DNA of 64,000 bases, taken from assembly GCF_020150455.1 (NCBI RefSeq), contig NZ_CP083740.1:620001-684000 (forward strand), in the 5' to 3' direction. Every line of letters starts with the position of its first letter. The first letter of the stretch is position 1. Below the pieces are notes generated by a model, which saw only the letters and a list, made by a program, of their open reading frames with translations, was not told the origin of the DNA and did not search any database. Made by a program: the position numbers and the translations under genes. This DNA is from Bremerella sp. TYQ1 (GTDB lineage: Bacteria; Planctomycetota; Planctomycetia; Pirellulales; Pirellulaceae). Below are positions 63,253 to 64,000 of this stretch, piece after piece.

Positions 63253-63458
63253 GCCCCCTGTCCATCTCAGCCACTCTACAACTTACCGCCTTCTCTGCGC
63301 TCATGGTTCGCGCAATTCGGTAGAGTGGCTCGCTGAAAATGCCGATGCAATGATAGGAAACACTATTCATTGCGGAAGACCTTTTGCTAGCGGGTCTCCG
63401 CGGCCGACCCAAACCAGTGCATGGAGGCAACGGCCCAACGGGGCCCTGCGAGGGATCG

Positions 63459-64000
63459 ATGCGAAAAATGACCGCGAAACGCGTACTGAATCGATATGGA
63501 CGTGAACTGCTGTGTGCCGGATTGGCCTTGCAGGGAATGCTGATTGTCCCGGCCCTGGGCGACGCTGCCGAGCGCCCCAAGCCGATCAATCAAATGAGAG
63601 CGATCTCGGAAGATCGTGATAGCTCCAGCGAGTTTCGCCTGATCCAGTTCACCGACGACGGCAACAGCGGTGGATCGAGCTCGATCGGTTCCGCCTTCAA
63701 AAAGGCTGGCGACTCGATCAGTGGATTCTTCAAGTCGGAACCGCGCGAAGCGGTGCCAGAGAACGATCCAATCAGCCTTTCCAGCATGCCGGACGAGATT
63801 GGCCCGAATGTCTTCCTGAGTGCCGCACGCATGATGGAAAATTCGGGCAACGCTGAAGGTGCTGAGCGGCAGTACAAGAAATGCTTGGATAACTTTCCTG
63901 ACAACCGCGTGGCGCTGATCAGTTACGCACGACTTCTGCATCGCACAAACCATTTGGAAGAGTCGCTTTCTTACTATCAGAAAGCGGACAAGGCCCATCC
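63459..64000 (+). CDS. TPR-containing exported protein (TadD-like), partial at the right edge
   Basis: The frame is open from the ATG at 63459 to the end of the window (180 codons). The N-terminus has a basic stretch and a hydrophobic signal (LLCAGLALQGMLIVPALGDAAE). From about residue 120 there are tetratricopeptide repeats (NVFLSAARMMENSGNAEGAERQYKKCLDNFPDN, ALISYARLLHRTNHLEESLSYYQKADKAHP). Position after tadC matches TadD. GCGAGGG lies just before the start. Confidence 0.82.
   Translation, partial: MRKMTAKRVLNRYGRELLCAGLALQGMLIVPALGDAAERPKPINQMRAISEDRDSSSEFRLIQFTDDGNSGGSSSIGSAFKKAGDSISGFFKSEPREAVPENDPISLSSMPDEIGPNVFLSAARMMENSGNAEGAERQYKKCLDNFPDNRVALISYARLLHRTNHLEESLSYYQKADKAH

Overview
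The window looks like chromosomal DNA of a planctomycete, most likely Pirellulaceae (Blastopirellula/Bremerella/Rhodopirellula-like). This is inferred from lineage-typical families: four DUF1559 pseudopilin-like proteins, each paired with a small Ig-like lipoprotein; a PSCyt1-DUF1549-DUF1553 protein next to a Tat-exported DUF1501 protein; exported sulfatases; XylR-type regulators; and many large exported proteins with carboxypeptidase-regulatory-like repeats.

Layout. 0-5 kb: a small ORF, an exported protein joining a C39-like cysteine-peptidase module to a complete acyl-CoA dehydrogenase, a DDE transposase, and the first 37 codons of a destroyed sulfatase. 5-11 kb: an SDR protein, a halogenase-like flavoprotein, a MarR regulator with a three-half-site operator candidate, nrfHA (ammonia-forming nitrite reductase, with CxxCH at the catalytic haem) and an orphan E2-type acyltransferase domain. 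11-23 kb: DUF1559/lipoprotein pairs, a chemotaxis receptor, a von Willebrand A protein, an AraC/PAS regulator, a glycerophosphodiesterase-like protein, an SGNH hydrolase and tRNA-Cys(GCA). 23.5-31 kb: a same-strand run of four related exported proteins. One carries a double thioredoxin module at its C-terminus, and the smallest is that module standing alone.

31-42 kb is an accessory region. It holds a WD40-like lipoprotein, a SUFU-domain protein of the kind known as immunity proteins, an LRR protein, a DUF1559 pair and five orphan lipoproteins or small membrane proteins. Between the genes lie several repeat families: an 83-bp direct repeat pair, a diverged 82-bp pair, a 24-bp pair and REP-like palindromes around CCGACGAAGACGACGG.

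42-52 kb: a XylR regulator divergent from the PSCyt1/DUF1501 pair, then ATP-dependent PEP carboxykinase, a sulfatase and a nucleoside-type MFS transporter.

52.6-64 kb is a tad/cpa (Flp pilus) locus in the order flp, cpaA, tadE, cpaB, cpaC, cpaE/tadZ, cpaF/tadA, tadB, tadC, an exported protein, and a TPR protein that runs off the end. It is preceded by a clear cyclic-di-GMP class I riboswitch whose 3' strand begins a series of alternately complementary segments, suggesting second-messenger control of the pilin. The strongest items for follow-up are this riboswitch-tad arrangement, the exported peptidase/acyl-CoA dehydrogenase fusion, the CxxCH NrfA and the repeat-flanked orphan-gene region. 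No CRISPR array, prophage or rRNA was seen.
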